Assembly (NCBI RefSeq): GCF_002093625.1
Contig: NZ_MRWD01000014.1
Span: 30,305 to 94,304 of the forward strand
Source: Rouxiella silvae
GTDB taxonomy: Bacteria > Pseudomonadota > Gammaproteobacteria > Enterobacterales > Enterobacteriaceae
Reading direction: 5' to 3'
DNA: 64,000 bases
The notes under the pieces were generated by a model. That model had not been told where the DNA came from. It made no database searches and saw only the letters and a list, made by a program, of their open reading frames with translations. Below, in pieces: positions 56,710-64,000 of this stretch (positions within the stretch are counted from its first letter, which is position 1; the number at the start of each line of letters is the position of its first letter). A program made the position numbers and the translations under genes.

Positions 56710-57621
56710 ATGATGTTAACTAAGAAAAAAAGCAGCGAAGCTCTGGAAAACTTCACCGAGAAGTTGGAAATAGAAGGGCGCAGCCTGTGGCAAGACGCCC
56801 GTCGTCGCTTCATTCACAACCGTGCGGCCGTCGCAAGCCTGGCGGTACTGCTGGTGATTGCCTTGTTCGTCACCTTTGCGCCGATGCTGGCACATTTTCG
56901 CTATGACGATACCGACTGGAATATGATGTCGGCAGCGCCGGACTTGTCCTCTGGGCACTACTTCGGTACTGACTCCTCAGGGCGTGATCTGTTGGTGCGC
57001 GTGGCCATCGGTGGAAGAATTTCCCTAATGGTCGGCGTCTCTGCGGCATTTGTTGCGGTTATTTTAGGCACACTCTACGGTTCTATTTCGGGCTATATGG
57101 GCGGTAAAACCGACTCGGCGATGATGCGTCTGCTAGAAATACTCAACTCCTTCCCGTTCATGTTTTTCGTTATTTTGTTGGTCACCTTCTTTGGTCAAAA
57201 CATCTTCTTGATTTTTGTCGCCATCGGCATGGTTTCCTGGCTCGACATGGCGCGTATCGTTCGCGGCCAAACCCTGAGCCTGAAACGCAAAGAGTTTATT
57301 GAAGCTGCACTGGTGAGCGGCGTGTCAACGCGCAATATCGTGCTGCGTCATATCGTGCCAAACGTGCTGGGCGTGGTGGTGGTTTACGCCTCACTGCTGG
57401 TGCCAAGCATGATTCTGTTTGAATCGTTCCTGAGCTTCCTGGGCTTGGGTACGCAGGAGCCGTTAAGCAGCTGGGGCGCACTGCTCAGCGACGGCGCCAA
57501 CTCGATGGAAGTTTCACCGTGGCTGCTATTTTTCCCGGCAGGTTTCCTGGTGATCACCCTGTTTTGTTTCAACTTTATCGGTGACGGGCTGCGTGATGCG
57601 CTCGATCCGAAAGATCGTTAA
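56710..57621 (+). CDS. oppC: Oligopeptide permease OppC
   Basis: A 303-residue inner-membrane permease, DppC type. It has a cytoplasmic N-terminal region, a first helix (VASLAVLLVIALFVTFAPML), the HYFGTDSSGRDLLVRV segment and the EAA loop RKEFIEAALVSGVSTRNI. Partner of OppB. Begins 15 bases after oppB; a second in-frame ATG follows the first directly. Confidence 0.96.
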   Translation: MMLTKKKSSEALENFTEKLEIEGRSLWQDARRRFIHNRAAVASLAVLLVIALFVTFAPMLAHFRYDDTDWNMMSAAPDLSSGHYFGTDSSGRDLLVRVAIGGRISLMVGVSAAFVAVILGTLYGSISGYMGGKTDSAMMRLLEILNSFPFMFFVILLVTFFGQNIFLIFVAIGMVSWLDMARIVRGQTLSLKRKEFIEAALVSGVSTRNIVLRHIVPNVLGVVVVYASLLVPSMILFESFLSFLGLGTQEPLSSWGALLSDGANSMEVSPWLLFFPAGFLVITLFCFNFIGDGLRDALDPKDR

Positions 57622-57632
57622 GGAGTGCGATG

Positions 57633-58655
57633 ATGAGCACCATTGAACATAGCAATAGCACTCCGCAGGCCGCTGATACCTCGGCGACACCTATTCTGCT
57701 GGATGTTAAAGACCTGCGCGTGACCTTTGGCACGCCAGACGGCGACGTGACGGCGGTTAACGATTTGAACTTTGACCTGCGTGCCGGTGAAACGCTGGGT
57801 ATCGTCGGTGAATCAGGTTCGGGTAAATCACAGACCGCTTTTGCGCTGATGGGCCTGCTGGCCAGCAATGGACGGATTGGCGGGTCGGCTAAATTTAACG
57901 GCCGCGAGATCCTCAACCTGCCGCCAAAGCAGCTGAACAAACTGCGTGCCGAGCAAATCTCGATGATCTTCCAGGACCCGATGACTTCATTGAATCCTTA
58001 CATGAAGGTTGGCGAGCAGTTAATGGAAGTACTGGTTCAGCACAAACACATGAGCCGCTCAGAAGCGTTTGAAGGTTCTGTGCGCATGCTCGATGCCGTG
58101 AAAATGCCTGAAGCGCGTAAGCGCATGAAGATGTATCCGCATGAGTTTTCAGGCGGCATGCGTCAGCGCGTAATGATAGCGATGGCATTGCTGTGCAGCC
58201 CTAAGCTGCTGATCGCCGACGAACCGACTACCGCACTGGACGTCACCGTTCAGGCGCAGATAATGACGCTGCTTAACGAACTGAAAAGAGAGTTCAACAC
58301 CGCGATTATCATGATTACCCATGATCTGGGCGTTGTGGCCGGCATTTGTGACAAAGTGCTGGTGATGTACGCTGGGCGCACTATGGAGTACGGTCACGCG
58401 CGTGACGTATTTTATCGTCCTAGCCATCCTTACTCGATTGGCTTGCTTAAGGCCGTACCGCGTCTGGACGCCGAGGGCGAGGCGATGCTGACTATCCCCG
58501 GCAACCCGCCGAACCTGCTGCGTTTGCCAAAAGGTTGTCCGTTCCAGCCCCGTTGCCAGTATGCAACCGAAATTTGTGCGACCACGCCGTCGCTTGAGCA
58601 CTTTGGCGAAGGCCGCATGCGCGCCTGCTTTAAGCCTGTGGAGGAGCTAGTATGA
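57633..58655 (+). CDS. oppD: Oligopeptide transport ATP-binding protein OppD
   Basis: A 340-residue ABC ATPase with Walker [11 protein letters not shown]-loop FQDPMTSLNP, signature FSGGMRQR, Walker [13 protein letters not shown] and switch histidine in THDLG. The C-terminal oligopeptide domain carries cysteines in KGCPFQPRCQY and two later ones that can hold an iron-sulfur cluster. ATG codons at 57630 and 57633 are in frame; the second is 7 bases from AGGAG and is preferred. It overlaps oppF by 4 bases. Confidence 0.96.
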   Translation: MSTIEHSNSTPQAADTSATPILLDVKDLRVTFGTPDGDVTAVNDLNFDLRAGETLGIVGESGSGKSQTAFALMGLLASNGRIGGSAKFNGREILNLPPKQLNKLRAEQISMIFQDPMTSLNPYMKVGEQLMEVLVQHKHMSRSEAFEGSVRMLDAVKMPEARKRMKMYPHEFSGGMRQRVMIAMALLCSPKLLIADEPTTALDVTVQAQIMTLLNELKREFNTAIIMITHDLGVVAGICDKVLVMYAGRTMEYGHARDVFYRPSHPYSIGLLKAVPRLDAEGEAMLTIPGNPPNLLRLPKGCPFQPRCQYATEICATTPSLEHFGEGRMRACFKPVEELV

Positions 58656-59689
58656 GTGAAGTCACCCCTGTAATCCCTTCTACAGACGCCGCGCCCGAAG
58701 TGACAAGAAAAGTGTTGCTCGAAGTCGCCGATTTAAAAGTGCATTTCGATATTAAAGACGGCAAGCAGTGGTTTTGGCAGCCATCAAAAACTCTGAAAGC
58801 AGTCGATGGCGTGACCCTGCGCCTGTATGAGGGTGAAACGCTGGGCGTAGTCGGTGAGTCAGGTTGTGGAAAATCGACCTTTGCGCGCGCGTTGATTGGC
58901 CTGGTGAAGGCCACCGATGGGCACGTTGCATGGTTGGGCAAAGACTTGCTGAACATGTCGGACGCCGAATGGCGCAGTACGCGCAGCGATATTCAGATGA
59001 TCTTCCAAGATCCGCTGGCTTCGCTTAACCCGCGCATGAATATTGGTGAGATAATCGCTGAGCCGCTGCGCACCTATTATCCTAAAATGCCAAAAGCGCA
59101 GGTGAAGGAGAAGGTGAAGGCGATGATGTTGAAGGTGGGGCTATTGCCTAACCTGATCAACCGTTATCCGCATGAATTCTCAGGCGGTCAGTGTCAGCGT
59201 ATCGGTATTGCGCGCGCACTGATCCTTGAGCCAAAGCTGGTGATTTGCGACGAGCCAGTCTCCGCGCTTGATGTGTCGATTCAGGCACAGGTGGTTAACC
59301 TGTTGCAACAGCTGCAGCGCGAGATGGGGCTGTCGCTTATTTTTATCGCTCATGACTTGGCGGTGGTGAAGCACATTTCTGACCGCGTACTGGTGATGTA
59401 TCTGGGTCATGCCGTGGAGCTTGGTACCTATGACGAGGTGTACCACAATCCGCTGCACCCTTATACCCGTGCGTTGATGTCAGCGGTGCCGGTGCCTGAT
59501 CCGGATAAAGAGCGCAACAAAACCATTCAGCTGCTGGAAGGGGAGTTGCCTTCGCCAATCAATCCGCCATCTGGCTGCGTATTCCGCACGCGTTGCCCGA
59601 TTGCCGGGCCTGAGTGTGCCAAAACACGTCCACTGCTTGAGGGCAGCTTCCGCCATGCGGTGTCGTGTCTGAAGGTCGATCCGCTCTAA
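58652..59689 (+). CDS. oppF: Oligopeptide transport ATP-binding protein OppF
   Basis: A 345-residue ABC ATPase with Walker A GESGCGKST, Q-loop FQDPLASLNP, signature FSGGQCQR, Walker B LVICDEPVSALD and AHDLA. The C-terminal domain has the cysteines GCVFRTRCPIAGPEC. It forms the heterodimer with OppD that drives peptide import. Translationally coupled to oppD (ATGA). Last gene of the operon. Confidence 0.96.
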   Translation: MSEVTPVIPSTDAAPEVTRKVLLEVADLKVHFDIKDGKQWFWQPSKTLKAVDGVTLRLYEGETLGVVGESGCGKSTFARALIGLVKATDGHVAWLGKDLLNMSDAEWRSTRSDIQMIFQDPLASLNPRMNIGEIIAEPLRTYYPKMPKAQVKEKVKAMMLKVGLLPNLINRYPHEFSGGQCQRIGIARALILEPKLVICDEPVSALDVSIQAQVVNLLQQLQREMGLSLIFIAHDLAVVKHISDRVLVMYLGHAVELGTYDEVYHNPLHPYTRALMSAVPVPDPDKERNKTIQLLEGELPSPINPPSGCVFRTRCPIAGPECAKTRPLLEGSFRHAVSCLKVDPL

Positions 59690-59726
59690 GGGATCTGCTG
59701 TAAGCTTTCAGTGGATTGACGTCATA

Positions 59727-59760
59727 AAAAACCCCGCAGCAGTTGGCGGGGTTTTTCTTT
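59727..59760 (+). terminator. Terminator of the opp operon
   Basis: AACCCCGC pairs with GCGGGGTT (59730-59753) around an eight-base loop, flanked by A and T tracts; it can also serve yciU from the other side. Confidence 0.88.
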
Positions 59761-59817
59761 ATACGCATCTTTGGCTGCGGCCAATGAATTATCAGCAGGC
59801 AGAACGAAGTCTGTAAA

Positions 59818-60141
59818 TTACTCTTTCCACAGGATATGGCACAGCTTATGGTCTTTTTCGCGGCACAGCAGCACGCGTGCAAAGACGTCATTGATAGGCT
59901 CACCGTCTGCATCGCCCAGCCCAATCACCACTTCGGCGAAAAAGTCAGGATTCAAATCGAAGTCTACGTGTTCAACCCAGTCTTCGGCGGGGTCATAAAG
60001 CTCTGCGCCACCGCGTTCCTCAAATTGCAGGTTAAAGATAAGGATATCTGCGGGATCCAGGTTATCTCCGGCCAATTCGAGGAAGATGTCGTAGGCTTGC
60101 TCAAGGGTTTCGTCTTCGGTCAGGCGATTATTCAGATCCAT
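59818..60141 (-). CDS. yciU: YciU, DUF440 double-stranded DNA mimic protein
   Basis: A 107-residue, very acidic protein ([43 protein letters not shown]). Its family (HI1450/YciU) has a charge pattern like DNA and is proposed to bind HU-like or other DNA-binding proteins. The start at 60141 agrees with E. coli; the frame is open to 60192. It ends LCHILWKE as in E. coli (LCHIIWRE). Convergent with oppF, and downstream of clsA in the same direction. Confidence 0.92.
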   Translation of the reverse strand: MDLNNRLTEDETLEQAYDIFLELAGDNLDPADILIFNLQFEERGGAELYDPAEDWVEHVDFDLNPDFFAEVVIGLGDADGEPINDVFARVLLCREKDHKLCHILWKE

Positions 60142-60234
60142 ATTCTTCTCATTCAATAGTGTGTGGTGTGACAAGCCGCCGAGCGGAGTCAACGGCTTAT
60201 GACATAACCTATTAGAACATTCTCGGTGCCGCTT

Positions 60235-61695
60235 TTACAGTAATGGGCTGAAAAAGTAGAACAGGCGTTCAACGATGCGATGCCAGAAAGGGCGCTTGAG
60301 CCACTCTTTAGGGTCAAGAAGGCGCGAGCGAGCAAGATAGTCTTCCTGCACCACGGCCAAATCGCCGCCAAATCCGGCGTCATCAATAACCAGTGTTATC
60401 TCAAAGTTTAGCCACAGGCTACGCATATCAAGATTTACCGTGCCGACGAGGCTAAGCTGCCCGTCGACCAGAATGCTCTTGGTATGCAGCAGTCCTCCCT
60501 CAAACTGATAGATTTTAACCCCCGCTTCGAGCAGTTCGTTGAAGAATGCTCGACTTGCCCAGTTCACCATCATTGAATCATTTTTCATCGGCAAGATAAT
60601 GCTGACGTCGACGCCACGCTGTGCCGCGGTGCAAATGGCGTGCAACAGGTCGTCACTCGGCACGAGGTACGGCGTGGTCATCACCAGCTGTTCGCGTGAA
60701 GAATAGCAGGCGGTGAGCAGGGCCTGATGAATCATGTCCTCAGGGAAACCAGGGCCTGAGGCAATGACCTGAATTGTGTGGCCGCTTTCCTGCTCAAACG
60801 GCATCTGATTGACGTCTGGCTCTGGCGGCAAAATGCGTCGTCCGGTCTCAATTTCCCAGTCACACGAGTAAACAATCCCCATCGTGGTGGCGACAGGTCC
60901 TTCCATGCGGGCCATTAAATCAACCCACTGACCCACACCCGCGTCCTGCTTGAAGAAACGTGGATCGACCATGTTCATACTGCCGGTGTAGGCAACATAG
61001 TTGTCGATCAACACCACTTTGCGGTGCTGGCGCAGGTCCATACGGCGCAGGAATACGCGGAACAGGTTAACCTTTAGCGCTTCGACCACTTCAATGCCGG
61101 CATTGCGCATCATGGCCGGATAAGGGCTGCGGAAAAATTGCAGGCTTCCGGCTGAATCGAGCATCAAACGGCAGTGAACGCCACGTCTTGAGGCGGCCAT
61201 TAGCGATTCGGCAACCTGATCGACCAGTCCACCGGGCTGCCAAATATAGAAAACCATTTCGATGTTGTGCCGTGCAAGTTCGATGTCACGCATAATAGAT
61301 TTCAGCGTGTCGTCGCTGGTGGTCAGCAACTGCAGCTGATTTCCTTTGACCCCGGCAATGCCTTGACGGCGCTCGCAAAGTTGGAACAATGATTTGGCAA
61401 CGTCGCTGTTTTCACTGGCAAAAATTCGATGACAGCCCTTAAGGTCGTTGAGCCAGCGCGCCGTTGAAGGCCACATCGCTTTCGCGCGTTCCGCCCGACG
61501 TTTGCCTAAATGGAGTTCGCCAAACGACAAATAGGCAATAATCCCTACCAGAGGAATAATAAAAATTATCAGTAACCAGGCCATTGCGGAAGGTACCGCA
61601 CGGCGCTTCATCAAAATGCGTAACGTGACGCCAGCAATTATTAACCAATAACCAAAGACGATGAGCCAACTGATTACTGTATAAAATGTTGTCAT
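60235..61695 (-). CDS. clsA: Cardiolipin synthase A
   Basis: A 486-residue membrane phospholipase D-type enzyme that joins two phosphatidylglycerols to cardiolipin. Two N-terminal helices ([21 protein letters not shown] and [21 protein letters not shown]) are followed by two HKD motifs: [18 protein letters not shown] near 224 and [18 protein letters not shown] near 404. Same length as E. coli ClsA. The start at 61695 agrees with the family. Confidence 0.96.
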   Translation of the reverse strand: MTTFYTVISWLIVFGYWLIIAGVTLRILMKRRAVPSAMAWLLIIFIIPLVGIIAYLSFGELHLGKRRAERAKAMWPSTARWLNDLKGCHRIFASENSDVAKSLFQLCERRQGIAGVKGNQLQLLTTSDDTLKSIMRDIELARHNIEMVFYIWQPGGLVDQVAESLMAASRRGVHCRLMLDSAGSLQFFRSPYPAMMRNAGIEVVEALKVNLFRVFLRRMDLRQHRKVVLIDNYVAYTGSMNMVDPRFFKQDAGVGQWVDLMARMEGPVATTMGIVYSCDWEIETGRRILPPEPDVNQMPFEQESGHTIQVIASGPGFPEDMIHQALLTACYSSREQLVMTTPYLVPSDDLLHAICTAAQRGVDVSIILPMKNDSMMVNWASRAFFNELLEAGVKIYQFEGGLLHTKSILVDGQLSLVGTVNLDMRSLWLNFEITLVIDDAGFGGDLAVVQEDYLARSRLLDPKEWLKRPFWHRIVERLFYFFSPLL

Positions 61696-61939
61696 AGGGG
61701 CGAAAAATCCTGTTCGCGAGCAATCTGGTGAGTTTACGCAGAGTGAATCAAAGGATAAACCTTAAATATAATTTTATCTGCAGCTTCAATCAGCTAGCTC
61801 TGATTGAATTGTCGGCAAAGTTAATAATCTGCAGTAGCCTGTAATTAAGCGTAGCTAAAACTGTCAATAACAGGTCAAGGTTGATCTATAATGTTGACGC
61901 TATTTGCACTGAGGTCCTTTATAAAGGAATATTTGTTGT

Positions 61940-62116
61940 ATGAAACGCAGTAGAAATGAAGTTGGCCGGTGGCGTATGCAGCGTCAATCTCAGAGGCGAA
62001 AAAACCGTTGGCTTGAGGGCCAGTCGCGACGTTATCGCCATATTTATCGTATTCGGGCGATCCACTCTCTGCAACACCAGCGACTCAGTTTGTATACCGT
62101 TATTAACGAGTGGTAA
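61940..62116 (+). CDS. yciY: Small basic protein YciY
   Basis: A 58-residue ORF too short for usual cut-offs. It starts MKRSRNEVGRWRMQRQ and ends YTVINEW, very rich in Arg, which matches E. coli YciY (57 residues) as remembered, and lies between cls and yciI in the same place. AAAGGA occurs 11 bases before the ATG. A rho-independent terminator follows 9 bases after the stop, which supports that it is expressed. Function unknown; the Arg-rich helix may bind nucleic acid. Confidence 0.8.
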   Translation: MKRSRNEVGRWRMQRQSQRRKNRWLEGQSRRYRHIYRIRAIHSLQHQRLSLYTVINEW

Positions 62117-62125
62117 GGACAATTG

Positions 62126-62146
62126 GGCGCGTAACGCGCCTTTTTT
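62126..62146 (+). terminator. Terminator of yciY
   Basis: GGCGCG/CGCGCC around TAA, directly followed by six T (62141-62146). Confidence 0.88.
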
Positions 62147-62200
62147 ACGGGTTCTTCCTGCGCAATCTCTTTGTTTTTTACACTGACGATTGTCTCGGCA

Positions 62201-62362
62201 CTATCGATCGTTTTTACGAAACAGAGCACCGCATTTTGGGCAAACCAGTGTGGCATTTTTGCGCACTTTCACGCTAATCTGCTCGGTTGTTGCCTGACAT
62301 TCAGGGCAAACGACCTTGGTAGTTTTACTGGTCAAAAACTTCAATCCGTCGAAGAATGACAT
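62201..62362 (-). CDS. Zinc-ribbon microprotein, YnfU/YmcF-like
   Basis: A 53-residue ORF below usual length limits. It begins MSFFDGLKFLTSKTTKV, then has CPEC and CPKC pairs 20 residues apart (a four-cysteine zinc ribbon) and ends ALFRKNDR. The arrangement resembles the small E. coli proteins YnfU and YmcF. A GAGG site lies 10 bases before the ATG. It may bind RNA or DNA through the ribbon; function unknown. Its 3' end is close to the yciY terminator. Confidence 0.75.
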   Translation of the reverse strand: MSFFDGLKFLTSKTTKVVCPECQATTEQISVKVRKNATLVCPKCGALFRKNDR

Positions 62363-62527
62363 AATTGCGTAACCTCACGAGTAGGGGTAATCAGTTTACC
62401 ACGTAAGTAAGAGGTTAGCTTGGCACTTCAGATTAAGATTAGATTAAAAGAAGCAGGGTGGGCCTGCTTCTGAGAAAGCTTACATCGCACGCCACGGCAG
62501 ACATTGCCGACAGTGTTTAAAGCGGGC

Positions 62528-62824
62528 TTAAATCGTCTTTTTAAACGGTTTGACGGTCACTTTGTGGTAAACGCCTGCAAGCATATAGGGATCCACCTCA
62601 GCCCAACTCTTGGCGGCTTCGAGGGTTGCGAACTCAGCAATGACCAGTGAACCGGTCATGCCCGCGTCACCAGGCTCTTCGCTATCAATTGCTGGAAGCG
62701 GCCCGGCTACCAATACGCGGCCCTCTGCTTTCAAATTTTGCAGACGCTCAAGATGTGCTGGACGCGCGATGCGTCTTTTTTCCAGAGAGTGCGGAACATC
62801 TTCAGAATAGATCATGTAAAGCAT
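62528..62824 (-). CDS. yciI: YciI-family protein
   Basis: A 98-residue ferredoxin-like (dimeric alpha/beta barrel) protein. It has RPAHLERLQ with the conserved His, [21 protein letters not shown] and ASP/DPY near the end ([18 protein letters not shown]), matching E. coli YciI. Relatives act as small dehydrochlorinases or lactone isomerases; the cellular role is not known. Lies between the zinc-ribbon gene and tonB as in the E. coli order yciI-tonB. Confidence 0.92.
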   Translation of the reverse strand: MLYMIYSEDVPHSLEKRRIARPAHLERLQNLKAEGRVLVAGPLPAIDSEEPGDAGMTGSLVIAEFATLEAAKSWAEVDPYMLAGVYHKVTVKPFKKTI

Positions 62825-62952
62825 GGCTCACCTTATCTTTTGTTGTAAAAATATCGAACAGACGCAAACGAATTCGATCTTATGAGGTCAATTACAATAA
62901 CCAAACCCCAGGCTTTGCGAAAGAGGCCAGAATGAATCAAAAGTGCAGTATT

Positions 62953-62967
62953 TGAGAATAGTTTTCA
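62953..62967. promoter_or_regulatory. Fur box upstream of tonB
   Basis: TGAGAAT-A-GTTTTCA matches the 7-1-7 Fur consensus TGATAAT-N-ATTATCA at 11 of 14 paired positions. A weaker copy follows at about 62982-62996 (TGATTGC-T-ATTTGCA). Iron control of tonB by Fur is well known. Confidence 0.6.
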
Positions 62968-63033
62968 TCTGCTTATTGAATATGATTGCTATTTGCATTT
63001 ACACTTGCGACTTCACGGGGAAATTGAATCACT

Positions 63034-63822
63034 ATGCAGCCAAGAGCGATGTCTTTAACTAATGCCATGCCGTTAAAAAAACAGTCAATTATTCGCAAAG
63101 TAACTCTGCCGGCCATCCTGTCCATCGGCATACATGCTGCCGTCATCGCGGCGCTACTGTATGTCACCATTACTGACGCCGTGAAGATGCCAAAGCAGGA
63201 AGAGCACGTCATGAGCGTCACAATGGTGAATCCTGAAACGTTTGCTCCGCCGCCTACGCCACAGCCTGAGGTGCAACCGCAGCCTGAACCGGAACCCGAA
63301 CCCGAGATTAAGCCCGAGCCTGTCGTGACGCAGCCGGTAGCCGTGCCTTTGCCTGAGCCAAAACCCAAGCCTAAGCCGAAACCCAAACCAGAGAAAAAAC
63401 CGGTCGAGAAACCAAAACCTAAGCCGCATCCCCAGCCGAAGCCGGTTGAGAAAACGCAGGAGGTTACCAAGGCAGAGTCAGCACCACTTTCATCGCAAAA
63501 AGCACCGATTGCGCCCGCGACGAAGCCTGCCGCACAGACGACCGGCAGCAGCAGTGGTCCACGGCCGCTCGACAGAACCAAGCCACAGTATCCGGCGCGT
63601 GCCTATGCGCTGCGCATTGAAGGGCGCGTGAAAGTCCAGTTCGACGTTGACAGCGACGGTCGCGTAGACAACATCCGTATCTTGTCCGCTGAACCGCGCA
63701 ATATGTTTGAACGCGAAGTTAAAATGGCGATGAACAAGTGGCGTTACGAGGCCAAAGAGGCCAAAAATCTGACGGTAACGTTGGTATTTAAAATGAACGG
63801 CAGCGGTGGCGTAGAGGAGTAA
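63034..63822 (+). CDS. tonB: Energy transducer TonB
   Basis: A 262-residue inner-membrane anchored periplasmic protein that passes proton-motive energy from ExbB-ExbD to outer-membrane siderophore and vitamin receptors. The N-terminal helix ([20 protein letters not shown]) includes the essential SxxxH motif. It is followed by a Pro-rich rod with EP and KP repeats (about 70-145) and the C-terminal domain with [21 protein letters not shown] and the [17 protein letters not shown] box. Longer than E. coli TonB (239) mainly in the rod and the N-terminus. A Fur box precedes the gene. Confidence 0.96.
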   Translation: MQPRAMSLTNAMPLKKQSIIRKVTLPAILSIGIHAAVIAALLYVTITDAVKMPKQEEHVMSVTMVNPETFAPPPTPQPEVQPQPEPEPEPEIKPEPVVTQPVAVPLPEPKPKPKPKPKPEKKPVEKPKPKPHPQPKPVEKTQEVTKAESAPLSSQKAPIAPATKPAAQTTGSSSGPRPLDRTKPQYPARAYALRIEGRVKVQFDVDSDGRVDNIRILSAEPRNMFEREVKMAMNKWRYEAKEAKNLTVTLVFKMNGSGGVEE

Positions 63823-63849
63823 TTTTTCTCATTAAATGCCGCATTATTT

Positions 63850-63884
63850 AAGGGATAAAACGTTAGTTTTATCCCTTTTTTATT
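63850..63884 (+). terminator. Terminator of tonB
   Basis: AAGGGATAAAA (63850-63860) pairs with TTTTATCCCTT (63867-63877) around CGTTAG, followed by further T; likely also used from the other side. Confidence 0.85.
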
Positions 63885-64000
63885 ATTAATTCCAAATACG
63901 CATTATAATTATCCATAGTTCTTTGCAATTCCCTCGGCCGTCATTGATGTGTAGCAACATTTTTTTAAACACAGTCCTATTTATTGTCTATCCTCTAAAG

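Noticed and set aside
62973..63581. 202-residue Gly-rich frame on the minus strand
   Set aside because: It is the antisense of the Pro/Lys/Glu repeats of tonB; its composition follows from those repeats and it has no ribosome site.

Overview
The window is chromosomal DNA of an enterobacterium (order Enterobacterales, probably Yersiniaceae or a close relative; the genus cannot be fixed from sequence reading alone). Nearly every gene has a recognisable Escherichia coli counterpart, often in the same local order. Blocks that E. coli keeps in separate parts of its terminus half lie side by side here. I see no prophage, insertion sequence, integrase, CRISPR array or rRNA operon.

Region by region. 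1-4.7 kb: a partial hydroxyacid dehydrogenase with a DctA-like carrier, then a divergent LysR/MFS pair resembling ynfL/ynfM and a GNAT acetyltransferase. 4.8-18.1 kb: rnt, gloA, nemA, ydhL, ydhF, ydhK-ydhJ-ydhI, slyA, slyB, anmK, mliC, pdxH, tyrS and pdxY in E. coli-like order, but without nemR and sodC. 18.2-26.4 kb: gstA and dtpA, split by an accessory block (DapA-like aldolase, small membrane protein, LysR regulator, metallo-beta-lactamase-fold hydrolase, alpha/beta hydrolase, fabV). 27-34 kb: a CMD/AhpD-type fusion protein downstream of sapABCDF, then a RyhB small RNA with two Fur boxes. 34-39.4 kb: pspF and divergent pspABCD-ycjX-ycjF behind a sigma-54 promoter. 39.4-46.7 kb: tRNA-Tyr, purU, ychJ, rssA, rssB, a decayed ugd remnant, a UDP-glucuronate 4-epimerase-like gene, hns and tdk. 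46.7-63.9 kb: adhE, ychE, an inserted AraC regulator/SDR pair, oppABCDF, yciU, clsA, yciY, a zinc-ribbon microprotein, yciI and tonB.

Functionally the window joins envelope stress and defence (Psp, Sap, SlyA/SlyB, MliC, cardiolipin synthase), peptide uptake (Opp, DtpA, SapA), electrophile detoxification (NemA, GloA, GstA), vitamin B6 salvage (PdxH, PdxY), iron control (RyhB, TonB) and global regulation (H-NS, RssB). Sites readable in the DNA include a SlyA operator, a PhoP-box-like promoter for slyB, Fur boxes for ryhB and tonB, the pspA sigma-54 promoter, a stringent-type tRNA promoter and many hairpin terminators. Three genes below the usual ORF length cut-off are added: yciY, a YnfU/YmcF-like zinc ribbon and a candidate 54-residue ORF before oppA. 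Comparisons with E. coli are from memory of that genome, not from a search.
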